Of a DNA stretch of 64,000 nucleotides, positions 25,739-34,814 are shown piece by piece (the first letter of the stretch is position 1; each line of letters opens with the position of its first letter). This stretch comes from Ignavibacteriota bacterium. Lineage in GTDB: Bacteria; Bacteroidota; Ignavibacteria; SZUA-365. The stretch covers positions 62,001 through 126,000 of the forward strand of contig JACRFB010000045.1 in NCBI GenBank assembly GCA_016218045.1, in the 5' to 3' direction. The notes below the pieces were generated by a model. That model saw nothing but the letters and a program-made list of their open reading frames with translations. It did not search any database and was not told the origin of the DNA. Both the position numbers and the translations under genes were made by a program.

Positions 25739-27313
25739 ATGTCATCCATCATACATTCCCGAAACATCCAGACGGCGTTGGTATTCTGCGCCATCCTGCT
25801 GTGTATCACCGCGGCGCCGCTCGTCTCGCAGACGGCCTACGAGGGCTACACGCTGTTTAATCCCACAAACAGCCGCAGCACGTACCTGATCGACATGAAA
25901 GGCACGACGGTCAAGACGTGGACGAACGCGCAGAGCGGCGGCTACTCGGTGTATCTGCTCCCCAACGGCAACATCATCCGACCCGCCACGTACGGATCGG
26001 CCGTGCTGCGCGGCGCGGCGTATTCGGGACTGATTCACCAGACCGACTGGAGCGGCAAGGTCGTGTGGTCGTACATCTATTCGGGCCCGACCTACATCGC
26101 ACATCACGACATCTGTCCCATGCCCAACGGCAACGTGGTGTTGATCGCGTGGGAGTCGAAGACCGCGGCCGAAGCCACGGCGTTGGGGCGCAGCAACGCG
26201 GCCACGATGTGGCCGGACCATCTCGTGGAGGTGAAACCGACGGGCGCTACCACCGGCGAGATCGTGTGGGAATGGCACGCGTGGGACCATCTCGTGCAGG
26301 ACAAAGATCCGGCAAAACCGAACTACGGCGTGATCTCCGAGAACCCCGGGCGTCTTAACATCAACCTCGGTTCGGTGGGTGGTGGTCCGGGCGGCGGCGA
26401 CTGGCTGCACATCAACGGCGTCAGCTACAATGCCGAGGACGACTTGATCGTGATCTCGTCACATTTTATGAACGAGTTCTACGTAATCGATCACAGCACC
26501 ACAACCGAGGAAGCGCGCGGCCGCACGGGTGGACGGCACGGAAAGGGCGGCGACATCCTGTACCGCTGGGGCAAGCCGTCGAATTACGGCGCGACGGGCG
26601 CCACCGTCTTTGATGTGGTGCACTGTTCGTGGTGGATTCCGAAAGGCCTTCCCGGCGAGGGACACATACTGGCGTTCAACAACGGCGCGAGCAAACGCGC
26701 GTCCACCATCGTCGAAATCGTGCCTCCCCGCGACGCCGAGGGCCGGTTCTTGAAGACGACCGGGACCGCGTTTGGACCCGCCTCGCCCGTGTGGAGTTAT
26801 TCCAACGGCACACTTTTTTATTCGACACATCTCGGGGGCAATCAGCGTCTTCCGAACGGCAACACCCACATCACCGAGGCGACGGCGGGGCATCTTCTGG
26901 AAGTGAGCAGCGACGGCACCATCGTGTGGGACTACCAGTACAGCCGCGAGATCGCGCGTTCTCTGCGGTACGGGAAGGACTATCCCGGACTCGCCGCGCT
27001 TGTGACGGGCACGGACGACGTCCCCGCCGCGGCACGCACCCTGCATCTCGACGCGGCCGCTCCGAATCCTTTTCACGGCACGACGGGACTGCGTTTCGAC
27101 CTGCCGGCGGACGCAACGGGGCGGCTCGTGATTTACGACGCGCTCGGTCGTATGGTGCGCACGCTGGCCGAGTCGTCGCGCGGTCCGGGCAGTTTCACCG
27201 CGGCATGGGACGGTCTCGACGCCTCGGGACGCCCCGCATCGGCAGGCACCTATTTCTGCCGGCTTGAAAGCACTGCAGGCGTGCGGCTGCAGACACTGGT
27301 ACTCAGCAGATAA
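25739..27313 (+). CDS. Arylsulfotransferase (ASST)-like propeller protein with T9SS domain
   Basis: 524 aa with an N-terminal signal segment (ALVFCAILLCITAAPLVSQ). The body is a six-bladed-propeller-type sequence with 'YTLFNPTNSRSTYLIDMKG', 'VYLLPNGNIIRPATYG', 'AHHDICPMPNGNVVLIAWE' and 'RLPNGNTHITEATAGHLLEV'. These match the aryl-sulfate sulfotransferase / PQQ-like family, in which conserved His residues transfer sulfate from a phenolic donor. The C-terminus ends in a FlgD/T9SS-like Ig fold ('APNPFHGTTGLRFDLP'). Export to the cell surface is expected; actual sulfotransfer is unproven. Confidence 0.82.
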   Translation: MSSIIHSRNIQTALVFCAILLCITAAPLVSQTAYEGYTLFNPTNSRSTYLIDMKGTTVKTWTNAQSGGYSVYLLPNGNIIRPATYGSAVLRGAAYSGLIHQTDWSGKVVWSYIYSGPTYIAHHDICPMPNGNVVLIAWESKTAAEATALGRSNAATMWPDHLVEVKPTGATTGEIVWEWHAWDHLVQDKDPAKPNYGVISENPGRLNINLGSVGGGPGGGDWLHINGVSYNAEDDLIVISSHFMNEFYVIDHSTTTEEARGRTGGRHGKGGDILYRWGKPSNYGATGATVFDVVHCSWWIPKGLPGEGHILAFNNGASKRASTIVEIVPPRDAEGRFLKTTGTAFGPASPVWSYSNGTLFYSTHLGGNQRLPNGNTHITEATAGHLLEVSSDGTIVWDYQYSREIARSLRYGKDYPGLAALVTGTDDVPAAARTLHLDAAAPNPFHGTTGLRFDLPADATGRLVIYDALGRMVRTLAESSRGPGSFTAAWDGLDASGRPASAGTYFCRLESTAGVRLQTLVLSR

Positions 27314-27373
27314 GAACCGGTCCGCCGCAGCCGCACTCGGGGCGGCATACGCGGAACGCGGGATGTCACACAC

Positions 27374-28447
27374 ATGAAATCACAGAAAAGAACCTACACG
27401 ATCGGCGCGCTTGTCCTATGCATTCTGGCGGCCGCCTTCGTGCTGCCCATCAGTGTGCCGTACACGATCACAACCACGGGCATCGTGCTGCCGTCGAAGG
27501 AGTGGGTGTTGTTGCGCGGAGCGGGAGGGCAGATCCAGTCGGTGCTCCGCGACAATGAACGCGGCAGCGTGGGCGAGTATGCGCTTATGGAAGCGGCCCG
27601 CGGTGATGCCATGACCTTTCAGCTCTCGCCGTCGATACGGTCGCGTGCGGCCGTGCAGGCGGGTGATACGGTGGGCTGGGTGTCGTCGCCCGAACTCGCG
27701 CAGCAGCTCGCGGCGCTGGAGGGCGATCTTGCCGTGGCCCGCGCCACACTCGACGTGTCGCGCACGGGCGAAAAGCCGGCGACGGTGGAGCAGGCGACCA
27801 GGCAGGTGAATTACGCGCGCACGGCCTTCGAGGAGCAGCAGGCCATACACGCGCGGAACATGGAATTACACGGGCGGCAGGCAATTTCGGATCAGGAGTT
27901 CCAGATCTCGCGCGACCGGCTCGCTCTGCTGCGCATCGGCATCGACATCGCGCGCGCGCAGCTCGACGTGGTGTCGACCGGCATGAAGAGCGAGGAGCAG
28001 CAGGCTCGCGCCGCCTTGATCGACGCCCGCCGCGCCGAGATTGAGGCGCTGCGCCGGCGTTTGATGCGGCTCGTGCGTGTCTCGCCCCTCAGCGGTCTCG
28101 TGCGCGCATCATGGTCGCCCGACACGCTGCTCGTCGTGCAGGACACCAGCGCCAGCGCCCTGCTGCTTCCGGTGCGCATCGCACACGCGCAGCATCTGCA
28201 TGCGGATCAGGAAGTGCGTCTTTCGCTGCGCGGCACCGACATGAGCGGCACCGCGCGCATCACACGCGCGGGCGAGGGCGCGCAGACCATCGCGGGCGAG
28301 ATGTTCGTGATCGCCGCGGCGCAAGTACGCGCCGTGTCGATGCTGCCGCCCGCGGGAACACGTCTGCGCTGCACCATCGCCTGCGGCGACGTGTCGCTCG
28401 GCGAGTATCTGCGCAGGACGGTGCAGGATTGGACGAGGGGCCGGTGA
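27374..28447 (+). CDS. HlyD-like membrane fusion / periplasmic adaptor protein
   Basis: 357 aa with one N-terminal membrane segment (about 11-30), a broken lipoyl-like beta hairpin, a long coiled coil (about 115-235, 'VARATLDVSRTGEKPATVEQ' through 'ARRAEIEALRRRLMRL') and a second beta half. This is the adaptor shape used by ABC or RND exporters. No transporter gene is adjacent, so the partner is unknown. The stop overlaps the GTG of the VTC gene (GTGA), tying its expression to the CotH/VTC cluster. Confidence 0.8.
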   Translation: MKSQKRTYTIGALVLCILAAAFVLPISVPYTITTTGIVLPSKEWVLLRGAGGQIQSVLRDNERGSVGEYALMEAARGDAMTFQLSPSIRSRAAVQAGDTVGWVSSPELAQQLAALEGDLAVARATLDVSRTGEKPATVEQATRQVNYARTAFEEQQAIHARNMELHGRQAISDQEFQISRDRLALLRIGIDIARAQLDVVSTGMKSEEQQARAALIDARRAEIEALRRRLMRLVRVSPLSGLVRASWSPDTLLVVQDTSASALLLPVRIAHAQHLHADQEVRLSLRGTDMSGTARITRAGEGAQTIAGEMFVIAAAQVRAVSMLPPAGTRLRCTIACGDVSLGEYLRRTVQDWTRGR

Positions 28448-29250
28448 TTCCCTCGAAGTGCGAATACAAGTACCTCGTGCCCGTCGATCGCATCGACGCG
28501 TTGCGCGAGGCGCTGTTGCCGTACACGGTGCTCGATCCCTACGCGGCCAGGACGGGGCAGGGTGAATACACCGTGCGCTCGGTGTATCTCGACACGCCCG
28601 ACATGGCCGCGTACCGCGAGAAGATCGAAGGAGTGCGCGCGCGGCGCAAGTATCGCATCCGCAGTTACAATCAGTACGATCCCGAGGCGGCCGCCTTCCT
28701 GGAGATCAAACGCAAGGAGGGAAGCCGCGTCTCGAAATTCCGCGCGCGGCTGGCCCTGAAGGATCTCCCCTCGTTGTACAGCAACGGCGAGGGTTTCGGT
28801 GGCACGCCGCAGCCGATGCCGCAGAACGCCGACGCGGACGGCATCGGCATGTTTCTCGGCCGCTGCCGTATGCTCCGGCTCAGGCCCGTCGTGCTTGTTG
28901 TGTACGAACGCGAGCCCTTCCTCGGGCGGGTGCAGCCGAGTCTGCGCATCACGCTCGACAAGAACCTGCGCGGCGCGCCGGCCCCGCTGCCATCCGCGCT
29001 GTTCGAGGACGGCGTGTCCTTCACCGCGATGCGCCGCCATTGCACGCTCGAGGTGAAGTTCGAACACGGCATGCCCGGCTGGCTGCGCGAAATTCTGTTC
29101 CGCTTCGGACTGCAACGCCGCGCCCTTTCGAAGTACACCCTCTGTTACGATGCCATCACGAGCACGCCCGGCGGCCTCCGCGCCTCGCTTCCCGCCAGTG
29201 CAGGCAGCGGGCCCGCCGCCGTGCACGAATGGCTCTTCCCCGTACACTGA
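28444..29250 (+). CDS. VTC-domain (polyphosphate polymerase-type) protein
   Basis: 268 aa from GTG 28444, overlapping the previous stop by 4 bases. The TTM/VTC tunnel pattern is visible: 'KCEYKYLV' at the start, 'VRSVYLDTPDMAAY', 'RARRKYRIRSYN', 'FLEIKRKEGSRVSKFRAR', 'TLEVKFEHGMPGWL' and 'ALSKYTLCYDAI'. In yeast Vtc4 this fold makes polyphosphate from ATP; bacterial homologues beside CotH and DUF4956 are common but mostly untested. No transmembrane segment; probably works with the DUF4956 membrane protein encoded 15 bases downstream. Confidence 0.9.
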   Translation: MIPSKCEYKYLVPVDRIDALREALLPYTVLDPYAARTGQGEYTVRSVYLDTPDMAAYREKIEGVRARRKYRIRSYNQYDPEAAAFLEIKRKEGSRVSKFRARLALKDLPSLYSNGEGFGGTPQPMPQNADADGIGMFLGRCRMLRLRPVVLVVYEREPFLGRVQPSLRITLDKNLRGAPAPLPSALFEDGVSFTAMRRHCTLEVKFEHGMPGWLREILFRFGLQRRALSKYTLCYDAITSTPGGLRASLPASAGSGPAAVHEWLFPVH

Positions 29251-29265
29251 TCAACGGGTCACCAC

Positions 29266-29940
29266 GTGTTTTCCGACTTCCAATCGCTCGATCTCTTCCC
29301 CTCGTCGCCCGGCGACATCCTCTGGAACCTCGTCCTGGCGCTGTTGTGCGGACTCGCCATCGCCTTTGTGTACCGGCGCACCGCGAACGGCTCAGGATAC
29401 GCGCCCTCCTTCCTCAACTCGCTCGTGCTGCTGACGCTGATCACCGCGCTCGTGATAATGATCATCGGCAACAATCTGGCGCGCGCGTTCGGTCTCGTCG
29501 GCGCAATGTCCATTATCCGTTTCCGCACCGCCGTGAAGGACACGATCGACATCGTCTTTATTTTCTTCGCGCTCGGCGTCGGACTTGCCGCCGGCTCGGG
29601 ATCACACGCGATAGCCGTGACGGGCACGATCTTCATCGGCGCGGTCATCATGCTGCTGTCGCGTATGCCCGCCACCGCCGGACGCCGCCGGGAATATCTG
29701 CTGCGCATCTCACTCGAGGGCGGCGATGCGGCATCGACGGCGCATCTCGACGTCATCGAGCGCTACTGCCGCAAACACCGCATGGTGGACGTCACCGCGC
29801 GGGGCGGCAGCGAGGCCATGGAGCTGTCGTATTACGTACACGTGAAGGACGCCGACCGCAATCAGGAGTTCATCCGCGACCTGCGCGCGGTCCCGAGTAT
29901 CGGACACGTCAGTCTCTTTTTCGACGACGAGCAGTACTGA
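29266..29940 (+). CDS. DUF4956 membrane protein
   Basis: 224 aa, GTG start. Three to four transmembrane segments (about 18-36, 50-70, 90-110, 115-132) precede a soluble C-terminal domain. The signature 'LVGAMSIIRFRTAVKDT' is diagnostic of DUF4956. Families of this kind are paired with VTC-domain proteins. The cluster CotH, VTC, DUF4956 recurs in bacteria, so joint work on a phosphate- or polyphosphate-based surface process is an inference from context. Confidence 0.88.
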   Translation: MFSDFQSLDLFPSSPGDILWNLVLALLCGLAIAFVYRRTANGSGYAPSFLNSLVLLTLITALVIMIIGNNLARAFGLVGAMSIIRFRTAVKDTIDIVFIFFALGVGLAAGSGSHAIAVTGTIFIGAVIMLLSRMPATAGRRREYLLRISLEGGDAASTAHLDVIERYCRKHRMVDVTARGGSEAMELSYYVHVKDADRNQEFIRDLRAVPSIGHVSLFFDDEQY

Positions 29941-29959
29941 TCCGCGCGCCGCGCGTGTT

Positions 29960-31924
29960 TCAGCGCGCGATGAGGGTGCGCGCCGCCGATCCGGCCGCGG
30001 TCGAGACCGTGATCCGGTACAATCCCGGCGCGGCGCCGCCGGCGTCCCACACAAACGTGGACACACCGGGTGTTGCCTGCTCGAGGGTGTGACGCGCGAC
30101 ACAGCGGCCCAGCGCGTCGAAGATGCGCAGGTCCGCGAGACCCGCGCGCGGCAGCTCGAGCGTGATGGTCGCGCGGCCATCGACGGGGTGCGGCGTGCAG
30201 CCGAGTATGCGTGGCGCGGCCGCGGGAGCGCCGCGTTGTTCTAGGCCTGTGCGTCCTGTCATCACACGCACCAGACGCGTCACACGACCGGTGCAGGGAC
30301 CGTTCGACGTCTCGAGCGTGACGGTGAACACGCCGATGCGATCGAAGGTGTGTGTAACCGCGGCGCCTGTGGATAGGGGAGTACCATCTCCGAAATTCCA
30401 CGACTGTGTGACGGCCCCGCGCGTGGTGTCGGTGCACAGCACGCGTCCACCCTCGTCGAGGTACACCGTGTCGTGATCCGTCGTGAAGCCGGCCGCGAGT
30501 TTCTCGGCGACTGTCACTGTATGCTGCGCCCACCCGCGCCCGACGAAGTTTTCGTTGAAGAAGCTGATCGTGTGTGAGCCTGGCACGGGCATCACGCGTG
30601 AGAGCAGCGAATCGCGGCCTATCCACAGCGGATGGCGCTCGTCGTACGGCAGTCCGGCCGCCTTCACCGCGTTTGAATCGCCCGCGAACCAGAGCATGTT
30701 TCCGTCGAGCGCGCCCCGCGCGATGAAGGTCGGGGCGTCGCCCGCGCAGACCGCCGTGGGCGCCTCGATCATCGGCGCGGGCACGGGCGGGCGCGCTGCA
30801 ATGATCGAGGTCTTGGGATCGCCCACAACGACAGCCATCCACGACATCGTCGGATTCGCCATGTAGAAACTTTCGGCAAGATTGTATCCCGAGGTGTAGC
30901 GGTCGAACAGGGTGTTCACCCAGGTCAGCGCCACGCTGAACGGCTCGAAGACGTAGCCGCTTGCGCCGGTGCAGCCCTCGGCGATCAGATCGGCGATGCG
31001 CGATTGGCCGGCAGTCTGCCCGGGAGTGAAATTCCGCGCCGAGGTCGACACGTAGGTCTCCGCGACGGATCCGGGCAGCCACGTGTTCGCGGGTCGCGCG
31101 AACTGCGCGTAGTGGTGATCGAAATGGTCGTTCGATCCCCAGCTCGTGTAGCCGAGAACGGAGCGCTGCTGTGTCACGTAGATCGAATCGCGATTCAGCA
31201 GCACGCGCCAGCCGCGGCTCTGGAGTATCTGCGCGGCCGCCGGAAGATTGTTGTTGTACGTCGCGTCGATCGGCACGGGATCCATGTCGAGCACAAACTG
31301 CGCGCTGTCGCGGTTCACCATTGTGAACGGTCCGCTCCGGTCGATGAGCGCGAAGACGTCGGCGCGTGTCAGGCCGGTGAGGCGCGTCACCAGGAACATG
31401 TCGTAGAATGTGGAGTTGTTCGGAATGGTTTTCCTGCGCGCGTAGTGCTCGGTCTGTCGGAAATAGGGATGCACACGGATGGAACTGGGCGGCACTATCA
31501 GTGTCGCCTGCCCGATGTGTGTGCTCCACTGCCCGAGGATCAGCATGAGTTCGGCGTCGACAGACGCGGACCTGGAATTGAGATCGCCCCCCGTGCCGCC
31601 CCTGTCCACGCGGTGCGGCAGTCCCTTTGTCAGCACGAGATAATTGAGCGAATCGACCAGCCGCGTGCCGGTGAGATACTGCTCGATCTGCGCGCGCAGG
31701 ACGGTGAAAACACTGTCGTTGATCGTCTCGTTCGCGGGGACACGGACGCGGATGATGTTGCGCGCGGGCAGTCCGCGCTTCTGCGCGAAGTACTCGCCGA
31801 TGGCGACGGAATTCGAATCGTTGTCATTGATGACCAGGCCGACATCGCGGTAATCGACTGGTGCTTGCCCGCGGAGCTGCGGGGCGAGGAGGACGAGTAG
31901 AAGTACCATCAGGAACCGGTGCAT
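29960..31924 (-). CDS. TIGR03790-family secreted protein with PKD and T9SS domains
   Basis: 654 aa from ATG 31924 (signal peptide MHRFLMVLLLVLLAPQLRGQ). The N-terminal block is the TIGR03790 type: 'VGLVINDNDSNSVAIGEYFA', 'KRGLPARNIIRVRVP', 'NYLVLTKGLPHRV', later 'EGCTGASGYVFEPF' and 'MAVVVGDPKTS'. This is followed by PKD-like Ig strands ('TQSWNFGDGTPLS', 'RIGVFTVTLETSNG') and a C-terminal T9SS domain ('GCTPHPVDGRATITLELPRA'). The biochemical role of TIGR03790 is unknown; a caspase-like fold has been suggested for related gingipain-like families but I see no clear His/Cys dyad. First of four leftward surface-protein genes. Confidence 0.85.
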   Translation of the reverse strand: MHRFLMVLLLVLLAPQLRGQAPVDYRDVGLVINDNDSNSVAIGEYFAQKRGLPARNIIRVRVPANETINDSVFTVLRAQIEQYLTGTRLVDSLNYLVLTKGLPHRVDRGGTGGDLNSRSASVDAELMLILGQWSTHIGQATLIVPPSSIRVHPYFRQTEHYARRKTIPNNSTFYDMFLVTRLTGLTRADVFALIDRSGPFTMVNRDSAQFVLDMDPVPIDATYNNNLPAAAQILQSRGWRVLLNRDSIYVTQQRSVLGYTSWGSNDHFDHHYAQFARPANTWLPGSVAETYVSTSARNFTPGQTAGQSRIADLIAEGCTGASGYVFEPFSVALTWVNTLFDRYTSGYNLAESFYMANPTMSWMAVVVGDPKTSIIAARPPVPAPMIEAPTAVCAGDAPTFIARGALDGNMLWFAGDSNAVKAAGLPYDERHPLWIGRDSLLSRVMPVPGSHTISFFNENFVGRGWAQHTVTVAEKLAAGFTTDHDTVYLDEGGRVLCTDTTRGAVTQSWNFGDGTPLSTGAAVTHTFDRIGVFTVTLETSNGPCTGRVTRLVRVMTGRTGLEQRGAPAAAPRILGCTPHPVDGRATITLELPRAGLADLRIFDALGRCVARHTLEQATPGVSTFVWDAGGAAPGLYRITVSTAAGSAARTLIAR

Positions 31925-32050
31925 GGGAAACAGGTCTCTCCGTACAATGAGGGCGGGATCGTGTGTTTCGATCGTAAACACAAATATTTCCCCCGCCTCC
32001 CCCGAATAAAAGGACAAAGAGAGACGATGTTGCAAATATTGCAGACGTCC

Positions 32051-34807
32051 CTAGAGTCGCTGGAAACGTGTGAAGTGCCGCCCGCCGTGTGTGTCGCAGA
32101 CTTCGAGTATGTACATGCCCGGGGCGGGGAGTGTGGAGGTGTCGAAGGTGCCGCGTCCGTCGATCTCGAGCAGCGCGGTGATGTCGGCGGCACGCCTCCC
32201 GAGCGCGTCGTACAGCACCGCCGTGTGTACGCCCGGGACATCGGCCAGAATCTCGACCGCACCGCGCGTGGGATTGGGCCACAGCGTGATGCGCGGCACG
32301 CGAGGCGCGGGTGGCGGCGCGAGAGCGGCGGGACCGTCGCGCGCGACGAGTATGACGGACGAGTAGGGCGCCAGCACCACGGAGCCCCGCACGAGATTGC
32401 TGTCGAGATCCACGTACACACCGCGGGGCACATCAATGCGCCGCGCGGCCCCGCTTTCGTTGACGAGGATCGGGAAAAGGGAATCGACCGGCAGCAACGC
32501 GGCGTTCACCCGTGTCACCACAATGTTGTCGAGCCAGTACTGCGAGTTCGACGAGACACACTCGAGTCGCGCGCGCACCTGTGCCTTCGGCCGGAAGACA
32601 TAAGCGTACTCGCGCCGCGCGCGTGTGGTGAGGAAGAGACGCTCGTGCAGCACGTTCCACACCGCGGCGTCCTCGCGGAAACGTATAGCCACGCGTCCGA
32701 TGTTGGAGGGATCCGAAACGCTGAAACGCACGAGGTAGGTGTTCGCGGTGTCGAGCCGCTGCGTCAGCATCGTCCAGAACGTCTTGCCGCCCGTGCTGTT
32801 TTTTTTCAGGCGCACGCAGCGGCCGTCGAGCACGCCCTCGACAATGCTGGCGCTGTCGGAGAAGAACCAGCCCTGCAGCCCCGTTTCGAAGGTGGAATTT
32901 GCGACGAGCGAAACACCGAGCGTGTCAAACACGCGGTACTCGTGGGGGAGGGTCGCGAAGCCCGCCGTGGTGTTGCGGTCGTGTCCCGTCCCGCGCCAGC
33001 CGCGCAGATCCCACAGCAGTTCGCCCGATGACGAATCGGGTTTCTGCCGCACGACGGGGAATTCGGTGTACGGATTCCAGTAGCGGTTGCTGTCGATGTC
33101 GCTCGCGTCGGGTTCCATGAGGAAATTTTCCCAGCGCAGGGAACAGGCGAGAGGATCGACGGAGAAAAACGTGTTGGATGTGACGGTGTTCTGGAGCGGA
33201 CCCGGAGTTTTGCGGTTCATGGTGAACGCGGCCACGCGCGCGCCGTACACGGTGTTGCGCGTGACGTGTTCCTGCTTCGCATTGGTGAGACCGATGCCGA
33301 CCACCACGCCGATCACGGTGTTGTTCCGAATCGTGTCGCCGCTGCGGAAATCCGGATATATGCCGCGCGCGCCATTCGCCGCGAACTGCGGGAAGGGGCC
33401 GTAACTCGACCGCACGATGTTCTCCTCGTGCACACTCGCGCCCAGCGGCATCAGGCCGCCGCAGTCGTTGTACGACAGGCACGGTTCGTCGATCACGTTG
33501 CCGCGCACATGTACGCCCGGACCTCCCGCCGTGATGCCCTGCCTGCCGCAGCGCAGCATGCGGTTCTCCTCGATGACGGTGTTGATGCCGCTCGCTTGTA
33601 TGCCGATCCCGTAGTCGTAATACCCGTAGCCGCGCCACTGGTCGGGCTTGCTGTTTTGACCCAGCGCATTTCGTATACCGATGTCCGAAAATGTGTTGCC
33701 GCGCAGCGTGCCTTCCTCGAGGTTGCGCGCGTCGATGCCGGTGCGCAGCGTGTGCTCGAAGCGGCACCCGATGACGCGTACGAGACGGACGCGCACTTCG
33801 GGCGGACCGCCGCTGCCCCACACTTGCACGCCGTGTTTCATGCCGGTGAAATGGCAGCGTTCGATGGTCACATCGTCGGAACGTATGCACCAGATCCCGG
33901 CGATTTTCTGATTGCGGAACGAGATATCTCGCACCACGATGTGCGGAGTCTGCCAGGCGTTGATGCCGAACGACGTCGAACTCGCGAGCAGGGTGTCGCC
34001 CGCGGCCGGCGGCCTGCCTCCCGCGAATCGCACCCACAGCCGGCGCGCCGCGGCGTCGTAATACCATTCGTCGTCCGCGTCGAGATAGGCGAGTCCCGCC
34101 GAGAGGAAATACAAACGATTCCCGATAAACGCGGCGCCGCGCAGTGTGTCCATCGCGGCCCTGCCGGTCGCGGGATCGTATGAACGGATTTCACGCGTCG
34201 AGACGCCGTAGGGATCGTAGGCCGTGACGTGTGTGCCGACGAGGTCGGTCGCGCGTGGAAACGGCATCCGTAGCGCGCTGTCGGTGAAGACGAGCGAGTA
34301 TTCGCAGCAGTGGCTGCCCGGATTGCCGCCGGTCACGGCTTGTGCGACGAGGTATCCCTCGTTGGGGTGCCGCGCCGGCGTCAGCACGCGGCCGTTGAAA
34401 AACAGGTTGGCCGGCTCGCCGTCGTTCATCGCGGTCATGCTCACGTTGTCGTGCACAAATATCCCGCGGCCCGCGGAGGTCCATCCCGTGACGGGAAGGG
34501 ACGTCGCGCCGCACAGCACGGGCGCGTCGCCGTTGCCGTACGCGCCATACACGACGGGCCGCGACGGACTTCCCGCTTTTGCCGCGATCTCGCCGAAGAA
34601 GACGTCGCCTCTGTGGAAGTACACTGTGTCGCCGCCCTTCAGCGCGAGCTGATTTACGCGCGCGATACTCCGGAACGCCGAGGCGGGCGTGCGCCCGTCG
34701 AAGGTGTCGTTGCCCGCGCGCGCGTCGACGTACCACGTGTCGGCAGCGGCCGCGGCCCACGGAAGCAGGCAGAGACACACCCCGAGCCGAAGCACCGCGC
34801 GCCGCAT
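32051..34807 (-). CDS. Parallel beta-helix surface protein with carbohydrate-binding-like and T9SS domains
   Basis: 918 aa from ATG 34807 (signal peptide MRRAVLRLGVCLCLLPWAAA). 'TWYVDARAGNDTFDGRTPASAF' is the usual opening of right-handed beta-helix (pectate-lyase-like) proteins. Helix repeats follow with 'N.i.....GI......G....V..N.i' spacing at about 300-560. A beta-sandwich with 'NSTFETGLQGWFFS' (about 655-790) looks like a carbohydrate-binding module. The tail 'RITLWPNPTRGAVEI..LYDALGRR' is a T9SS domain. Polysaccharide binding or cleavage is plausible; catalytic residues were not identified. It begins 7 bases after the stop of the upstream gene. Confidence 0.85.
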   Translation of the reverse strand: MRRAVLRLGVCLCLLPWAAAAADTWYVDARAGNDTFDGRTPASAFRSIARVNQLALKGGDTVYFHRGDVFFGEIAAKAGSPSRPVVYGAYGNGDAPVLCGATSLPVTGWTSAGRGIFVHDNVSMTAMNDGEPANLFFNGRVLTPARHPNEGYLVAQAVTGGNPGSHCCEYSLVFTDSALRMPFPRATDLVGTHVTAYDPYGVSTREIRSYDPATGRAAMDTLRGAAFIGNRLYFLSAGLAYLDADDEWYYDAAARRLWVRFAGGRPPAAGDTLLASSTSFGINAWQTPHIVVRDISFRNQKIAGIWCIRSDDVTIERCHFTGMKHGVQVWGSGGPPEVRVRLVRVIGCRFEHTLRTGIDARNLEEGTLRGNTFSDIGIRNALGQNSKPDQWRGYGYYDYGIGIQASGINTVIEENRMLRCGRQGITAGGPGVHVRGNVIDEPCLSYNDCGGLMPLGASVHEENIVRSSYGPFPQFAANGARGIYPDFRSGDTIRNNTVIGVVVGIGLTNAKQEHVTRNTVYGARVAAFTMNRKTPGPLQNTVTSNTFFSVDPLACSLRWENFLMEPDASDIDSNRYWNPYTEFPVVRQKPDSSSGELLWDLRGWRGTGHDRNTTAGFATLPHEYRVFDTLGVSLVANSTFETGLQGWFFSDSASIVEGVLDGRCVRLKKNSTGGKTFWTMLTQRLDTANTYLVRFSVSDPSNIGRVAIRFREDAAVWNVLHERLFLTTRARREYAYVFRPKAQVRARLECVSSNSQYWLDNIVVTRVNAALLPVDSLFPILVNESGAARRIDVPRGVYVDLDSNLVRGSVVLAPYSSVILVARDGPAALAPPPAPRVPRITLWPNPTRGAVEILADVPGVHTAVLYDALGRRAADITALLEIDGRGTFDTSTLPAPGMYILEVCDTHGGRHFTRFQRL

Positions 34808-34814
34808 GTGTGCC

